A stretch of 64,000 nt of DNA from Neobacillus notoginsengisoli (GTDB lineage: Bacteria; Bacillota; Bacilli; Bacillales; Cytobacillaceae), in assembly GCF_003515685.1 (NCBI RefSeq), contig NZ_QWEG01000009.1:124001-188000 (forward strand), given 5' to 3'. Below the pieces are notes generated by a model. That model did not search any database, was not told where the DNA came from, and saw only the letters and a program-made list of their open reading frames with translations. Every line of letters starts with the position of its first letter. The stretch's first letter is position 1. Shown one piece after another: positions 59,603-64,000 of this stretch. The translations under genes were made by a program, and so were the position numbers.

Positions 59603-60270
59603 ATGCAAAGAAAATAGTAGGCGAAAAAGCTGTTGATTTCATTCAAGATGGGATGATTGTAGGGCTTGGGACCGGCTCAACCGTTTATTATTCGTTGTTG
59701 AAACTTGGCCGGCAATTGGAGGCGGGACTATCGATTCAGGGAATTCCTACTTCAGTTCAAACAAAGGAATTAGCTGAAAAGCTCCGTATTCCGTTAATTG
59801 GATTTGAAGATGTTAATGAAATTGATCTTACAATCGATGGAGCGGATGAAGTCGATCGGAATCTGAACTTGATAAAAGGAGGAGGCGGAGCGCTAGTCCG
59901 GGAAAAAATTATTGCAAAGGCCTCGAAAAGATTTATCGTCGTCGCTGATCCTTCAAAAATGGTCAATACATTGGGAGCCTTTCCTCTTCCAGTCGAAGTC
60001 GTTCCTTTTGGTGCACAGCTGACTGAAAAACACATTAAGAAATTAAATGGAGAACCAAGATTACGCCAAAGTAATGGAACTCCTTATCTTACCGATAACG
60101 GAAACTACATTTTTGACTGTACATTCCTGGATATTACAAAGCCTTTCGAGTTGGAAATCGCCCTCAATTCTATTCCCGGGGTCGTCGATAACGGTCTATT
60201 CAATGGAATGGCGGATGTTGTAATCACTGTAGATAATGGAGAGCCTATCTTCTTGGATAGGAAAAGATAA
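59599..60270 (+). CDS. rpiA: Ribose-5-phosphate isomerase A
   Basis: This 223-aa enzyme interconverts ribose 5-phosphate and ribulose 5-phosphate in the pentose phosphate pathway. Motifs are GLGTGSTVYY (phosphate binding), IDGADEVDRNLNLIKGGGGALVREK (catalytic Asp and Lys) and GVVDNGLF. It starts at TTG 59599, with GACAGGAGG 8 nt upstream, and overlaps the methyltransferase gene by 4 bp. Bacilli often have RpiB instead or as well. A long hairpin terminator follows. Confidence 0.95.
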   Translation: MNAKKIVGEKAVDFIQDGMIVGLGTGSTVYYSLLKLGRQLEAGLSIQGIPTSVQTKELAEKLRIPLIGFEDVNEIDLTIDGADEVDRNLNLIKGGGGALVREKIIAKASKRFIVVADPSKMVNTLGAFPLPVEVVPFGAQLTEKHIKKLNGEPRLRQSNGTPYLTDNGNYIFDCTFLDITKPFELEIALNSIPGVVDNGLFNGMADVVITVDNGEPIFLDRKR

Positions 60271-60282
60271 AGACCAAAATAC

Positions 60283-60323
60283 AACGACACAAAAATCTTA
60301 TCGAGAGTGATTTTTGTGTCGTT
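60283..60323 (+). terminator. Long perfect hairpin after rpiA
   Basis: AACGACACAAAAATC and GATTTTTGTGTCGTT pair perfectly over 15 bp around an 11-nt loop. There is no long T run, so it may act as a terminator or as an mRNA-stabilising hairpin. Confidence 0.7.
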
Positions 60324-60363
60324 CGATTGGTGCCAATTTGACAGCCTTCAGGATGCTGGCACT

Positions 60364-61758
60364 CTAACTCTTATATTTCGCCTTCATTTCTTCTTCTTTT
60401 TCTTTGATGGATTTTTTCAGATTATCTCCTTCGGTTTTCAATGTATCGCGCTTTTCTTTATACTTTTCTTCTACATAGTCTCTCATAATGTTAAAGCGCT
60501 GCTGGATGAGACTGTCTACTTCCTGCCGGACCTCATAACTAATTTGGTCCTTGTCCTTCAGGTAGTATGAAGCCTCGGTAAGCCGGGACTTTTCATCATA
60601 CGTTAGATTGCTGAATTTTGACTTTTGATTGAATAATTCATTTGATTTTTTCGTTTGTTCGTTCCACACTTCATTCCAGTTTTTGCTTCCCCAGTTCCAC
60701 CATTCATTCCAAAGCCTGCGCCGTTCTTCTTCCCACAATTTTTCAAAGTCTTTAGCAGTTTTGACCGTTTCGTACTCTCCGCCACCCGCTTCGGCAACAG
60801 CTATCAATTGTTTTTGGCCTTGGCTGTCGACATCGAATCCGATGATGTTAACGACGGCTTTAATATTGGAGTCATGAAGCTCTTTCGCAGCTTTGACTGG
60901 ATCGCCGTCACACGTTTCTACTCCGTCACTGACAACATAAATGATATTTTCCCCTTCATTTCCTGCTCTTTCAAAATCAGCTTTTGTTTCTGAGATTGCG
61001 TTCGCAATTGGCGTCCATCCGGTCGGCTGAAACTTTCCTAATGAGGATTTGAAATCCGCTTCATTATAAGGCTTCAATTCATAGACGACTTCTGTACTGC
61101 CGCAGGATAGCTGTTTATCACTATCACTATTGCTGCCCTTATGACCATAAACTCTTAACGACACATTCGCTTCTTCAGGCATGGAAGCAACGAACTGATT
61201 GATGGCATCTTTCGCAAGCTCCATCTTTGTTTTGCCACCAATTTTTTGAGCCATGCTTCCGCTCGCATCCAAAAGAATGGCGATGTTCACGTTCATGTCC
61301 AAATCCCCATCGTCACTCAGTTTCATGCCGCCTGGCATTTTCGTTAACGAGGTTTCAATACTCGGATTAAAGCTTTCATAAAAATCATAAAAAGGGCGGT
61401 AATTTTCTCCCTCGCGAATTAAATTCAAGAGTTCCTCATAAACTTGGAAACTATCTTTGTCCTGAAAGGATTTTTCATCCAATGCCCTATGTACAACTGC
61501 TTTATTATAGGCATTGCCAGAATATTTACCGGCTTTCTCTTCTATAATATCTTCTACACTCGATGCGATTTTGAATTCATCTTCTTTTTCTTCTGCTTCT
61601 GCGCTATGTTTCTGATCCTTTTCCTTCGCACCTGCTGTTTCCTCGTTTTTGTTTTTGTCGCCTGAGGCTTTCTCTTTCGCACCACAGGCAGATAGCACGA
61701 GGACAATGCTAAAAAGTAAAACAGCAAATAGGAATAGTTTTTTCTTCTTCATTCTCAT
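60364..61758 (-). CDS. VWA domain lipoprotein (YwmD-like)
   Basis: This 464-aa lipoprotein has a basic start, a hydrophobic segment and the lipobox LSAC (Cys25). An acidic/Lys-rich linker follows, then a von Willebrand factor A domain with the MIDAS motif ILLDASGSM (around residue 170) and TPIANAI and VSDGVETC. The C-terminal 120 residues are rich in Lys, Glu and Trp-Asn repeats (NEWWNWGSKNWNEVWNE) and probably form coiled coils. Similar proteins in B. subtilis (YwmC/YwmD) are surface-exposed with unknown function. AGGGG lies upstream of the ATG. Confidence 0.87.
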   Translation of the reverse strand: MRMKKKKLFLFAVLLFSIVLVLSACGAKEKASGDKNKNEETAGAKEKDQKHSAEAEEKEDEFKIASSVEDIIEEKAGKYSGNAYNKAVVHRALDEKSFQDKDSFQVYEELLNLIREGENYRPFYDFYESFNPSIETSLTKMPGGMKLSDDGDLDMNVNIAILLDASGSMAQKIGGKTKMELAKDAINQFVASMPEEANVSLRVYGHKGSNSDSDKQLSCGSTEVVYELKPYNEADFKSSLGKFQPTGWTPIANAISETKADFERAGNEGENIIYVVSDGVETCDGDPVKAAKELHDSNIKAVVNIIGFDVDSQGQKQLIAVAEAGGGEYETVKTAKDFEKLWEEERRRLWNEWWNWGSKNWNEVWNEQTKKSNELFNQKSKFSNLTYDEKSRLTEASYYLKDKDQISYEVRQEVDSLIQQRFNIMRDYVEEKYKEKRDTLKTEGDNLKKSIKEKEEEMKAKYKS

Positions 61759-62234
61759 TAAACCAACCCCTACCTTATATGAAGTGTATAAAAAGAAAGA
61801 GCATTTTATCCCTTAAAGTCATCACTGTTTTACCTATAAATACAGTGAAAAAGGGAAATTCAATGGCTCATTAACATTTTAGCCCAGTTATGGTATTTAT
61901 TAAAGTTTCAATTGGTAAATGAACCCATAATAAGACAAAATACCTGCATGTTAAGGGACTAAAAGACTATAATAGGGGAAGGTGCCATGAAACGTTTGTC
62001 GAAAGTTTCTCTTTTGAGGTGGAAGCTAGAACAATGGGTATGTTATCAATAACTGCTGTTATGATAAGAGGAAATTCTGCTGGTGGATGATATTGGCAGT
62101 CTTTCCGCTTGGAAAATAGGTCTACCGGTCCTTGTCGAATGAATCAAGGGTTTTTATTTTTCAATAAATGTCACTATGAGGTATACTTCTAGTTACGAGA
62201 TAACGGTAAAAACTGATGAACAAAGGAGATTAAT
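61759..62234. other. Divergent intergenic region, mostly without features
   Basis: About 475 bp lie between the VWA lipoprotein and the second RsbR-like gene. A micro-ORF at 61987-62052 (21 codons, MKRLSKVSLLRWKLEQ...) has GGGGAAGGTG upstream of its ATG but no other support. GGTATA near 62178 could be a -10 but lacks a matching -35. I see no riboswitch or repeat. Confidence 0.4.
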
Positions 62235-63071
62235 ATGGAATCTACATATAAACTTGGCGATCAAATTTCAGAATTTATTTCGGTGAATCGTGAAGAGTTT
62301 AAACAAAAGCTCCTTTCCGAAGCTGTTGATGTTGCGGCCAAAATTAATGATATTCTTCAAACTGGGAATATTGACTTATTGAAAAACGCTGAAAAGCTTG
62401 TCAATTATGTTTTGCTGGACGAAAAAGAAGAGATGGTGAAATTTGCAAACCAGGAAGGAGTCGTGTGGGCGGAGCATGCCTTGACTCTTTCATTTAAGCT
62501 AGAGTGGATTCAAGCGATCCGCAGGACGTTATGGCAATTTGTTTATCATTTTGATAAAGCGGAAGACGACATTATACAAAAAGAAGACTTCTACATTCTT
62601 GAGAAAAAGATTAATGATCAAATTGACCAATTCCTGAACAATTTTTTCTTAAGTTATTCAACCTTTAAAGATGAATTGTTGAATACGCAGCGTAAATTGG
62701 TGGAGCACCTTTCCGTACCAATTATTCCCGTCAGCCCGTCCGTTTCTGTATTGCCACTGATTGGCCTAATTGATTCTTATCGGATGCAGACAATCGAGGA
62801 GAAAATCCTTGTGGAGATTTCAAATCAAAAGGTGCAGGCGCTAGTGATTGACTTGTCGGGCATTGCCGATATGGAAATGGATGTGATTGACCAGTTCCGA
62901 AAGGTTTTAAATGGCGTCAATATGATGGGATGCAAAGGAATCATTACCGGCTTGCGCCCTGATTTGGTCCGGAAAATGGTCCACGCCGGTATTTCGTTTG
63001 CCGACAAAGCCGAAACAAAGGGCACACTTCAGGAAACACTAAAAAAATACCTTGCAGTTGAAGCAGGTTAA
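62235..63071 (+). CDS. RsbR-like STAS domain protein (second paralogue)
   Basis: This 278-aa protein is a paralogue of the product of 13171-13998. The N-terminal helical sensor region (residues 1-155) is unrelated in detail, and the C-terminal STAS domain starts at SVPIIPVSPSVSVLPLIGLI. Ser208 (DLSGI) stands at the place of RsbRA Thr171 and Thr238 (IITGL) at the second regulatory site. RsbR proteins form the stressosome with RsbS and RsbT and feed the SigB cascade. AAAGGAGATTAAT precedes the ATG. A terminator follows. Confidence 0.86.
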   Translation: MESTYKLGDQISEFISVNREEFKQKLLSEAVDVAAKINDILQTGNIDLLKNAEKLVNYVLLDEKEEMVKFANQEGVVWAEHALTLSFKLEWIQAIRRTLWQFVYHFDKAEDDIIQKEDFYILEKKINDQIDQFLNNFFLSYSTFKDELLNTQRKLVEHLSVPIIPVSPSVSVLPLIGLIDSYRMQTIEEKILVEISNQKVQALVIDLSGIADMEMDVIDQFRKVLNGVNMMGCKGIITGLRPDLVRKMVHAGISFADKAETKGTLQETLKKYLAVEAG

Positions 63072-63128
63072 TCAAAAAGATATGGTAACGGGTTCGGTGT
63101 TCGGGTACAAAAACTGAATTAGCACGCC

Positions 63129-63169
63129 AAATAGCAGTCCGATTCTTAATTGAATTGGCTGCTATTTTT
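63129..63169 (+). terminator. Terminator of the second RsbR-like gene
   Basis: AAATAGCAG and CTGCTATTT pair, extended by CCGATTC/GAATTGG, followed by T residues. Confidence 0.85.
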
Positions 63170-63265
63170 GTAATATAGAAGGGAAGATAGAAATTACAGA
63201 GAAGTAATGCTGAATAAAAAATGCATTGCCTAGTACATATATTAAAAAACGAAAAGAGGGATGGA

Positions 63266-64000
63266 ATGACTGATGCAACGGTGTTAATATCAGCAGCTAA
63301 TGCATATGGTCTTGATTCGAGACTGCTTATACATGTGGGTGGGTATATAAATGATGTCTATCAATACACAGAACAAAACGGTGTTCCTGCACGGATTATC
63401 CGTTTGACAAAACAAACATGGCGTAACCAAAAAGAGGTATTGGCAGAATTACACTTTATGAAATATCTGTTCGATAACGGTGTTTCTGTTCCCGATATAC
63501 TCCCTTCAAAAAACGGGAATTTGGTTGAAAGCGTGGAAGGGGGATATCTTGCATCTATGTTCACCCAAGCTCCTGGCCGGATCCCTATCGAAGAAGATTG
63601 GAACCGAGAAATGGTTGGTAACTGGGGACGCATTGTTGGGCAGATGCACTTGCTTACTCAATCCTATGTACCTTTGGAAGGGGTTAAACGTCGTGATTGG
63701 AAACAGGAACCTTGGATGGATATGATGCGTCACCTGCCACATAAAGAGTTGATTGTCCGCCAGAAAGCAGTTGAACTGTTAAATTGGCTGGAGACTCTTC
63801 CAAAAGACAAGAAAAACTATGGACTTGTACATTGTGACCTTTACGATCAAAACTTTTTCGTCGCGAAAGACGGTACAATAACGGCATTTGATTTTGATGA
63901 TTGCTGCTATCATTGGTTCGCTTTTGATGTAGCCATCATCCTTTACTTGGTCATCGCTAGATTTAACCGGCTGGAAAAAATGAATGAGTCGCTCGATGAT
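63266..64000 (+). CDS. Phosphotransferase family protein (APH fold), 3' end outside the window
   Basis: The frame starts at ATG 63266 after GAGGGATGGA and is still open at the window end, giving 245 residues. The APH/choline-kinase-like fold is shown by GLVHCDLYDQNFFV (catalytic Asp, about residues 190-203) and TAFDFDDCCYHWFAFDVA (metal-binding Asp). PARIIRLTKQ may hold the ATP-binding region. The substrate is unknown; antibiotic resistance should not be assumed. The final part lies beyond 64000. Confidence 0.82.
   Translation, partial: MTDATVLISAANAYGLDSRLLIHVGGYINDVYQYTEQNGVPARIIRLTKQTWRNQKEVLAELHFMKYLFDNGVSVPDILPSKNGNLVESVEGGYLASMFTQAPGRIPIEEDWNREMVGNWGRIVGQMHLLTQSYVPLEGVKRRDWKQEPWMDMMRHLPHKELIVRQKAVELLNWLETLPKDKKNYGLVHCDLYDQNFFVAKDGTITAFDFDDCCYHWFAFDVAIILYLVIARFNRLEKMNESLDD

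Overview
The window looks like chromosomal DNA of a Bacillaceae species (Bacillus sensu lato). The gene content is Bacillus-type: CsbD with a SigB-type promoter, VanW, DUF948, DUF3243, DUF2935 and YqcI/YcgG proteins, YxlEFG, a YtrABCDEF-like locus, RsbR-type STAS proteins and a T-box-controlled aminoacyl-tRNA synthetase. Shine-Dalgarno sites are strong, TTG and GTG starts are frequent, genes are separated by U-tailed intrinsic terminators, and GC is moderate. No rRNA, tRNA, prophage or CRISPR array was seen. The species is not identified.

Layout. 1-5.0 kb: SGNH hydrolase, M15 peptidase, CsbD, dicarboxylate/amino-acid symporter, M42 peptidase. 5.0-10 kb: CorA, a composite inverted-repeat element, the proS T-box leader with a second repeat copy, archaeal/eukaryote-like ProS, a small lipoprotein broken by TGA, a HAD hydrolase and the first 52-bp repeat array. 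10-20 kb: radical SAM/SPASM protein, LysM-NlpC/P60 hydrolase, RsbR-like protein, VanW, M32 carboxypeptidase, YxlEFG-like triad, esterase. 20-25 kb: a putative catabolic set of transporter, cytosine-deaminase-like amidohydrolase and M20 amidohydrolase, then a REP-associated (RAYT-type) Y1 transposase with a CTAG-rich block upstream. 25-33 kb: aldo-keto reductase, cytoplasmic alpha-amylase, SMP-30 protein, class A PBP, HxlR regulator. 33-42 kb: a repeat array in front of ppc, PEP carboxylase, deacetylase, Cof phosphatase, a 14-unit repeat array, membrane and redox proteins, MATE transporter. 42-49 kb: GntR regulator, two ABC systems and an ECF-like sigma factor in one co-directional cluster, then a 12-unit repeat array. 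49-64 kb: peptidase, acetyltransferase, hydrolases, a kinase, a CBS protein, a 21-bp repeat array, small membrane proteins, methyltransferase-rpiA, a VWA lipoprotein, a second RsbR-like protein and a truncated phosphotransferase.

The most notable structure is a family of intergenic tandem arrays at 9.6, 33.0, 38.6 and 48.7 kb, with a remnant at 42.3 kb. They have different arm sequences but the same 52-bp period, close to five turns of B-DNA. Each unit contributes complementary 8-9 bp arms. In the 48.7-kb array the arm changes mostly keep complementarity across the short 11-nt gap between units. Three of the four full arrays lie between convergent genes. A separate 21-bp array (two helical turns) at 55.0 kb is also between convergent genes. 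With the RAYT-type transposase in the same window, this suggests a BIME/REPIN-like system in a Gram-positive genome. That functional link is inference; the periodicity and arm pairing are read directly from the sequence.
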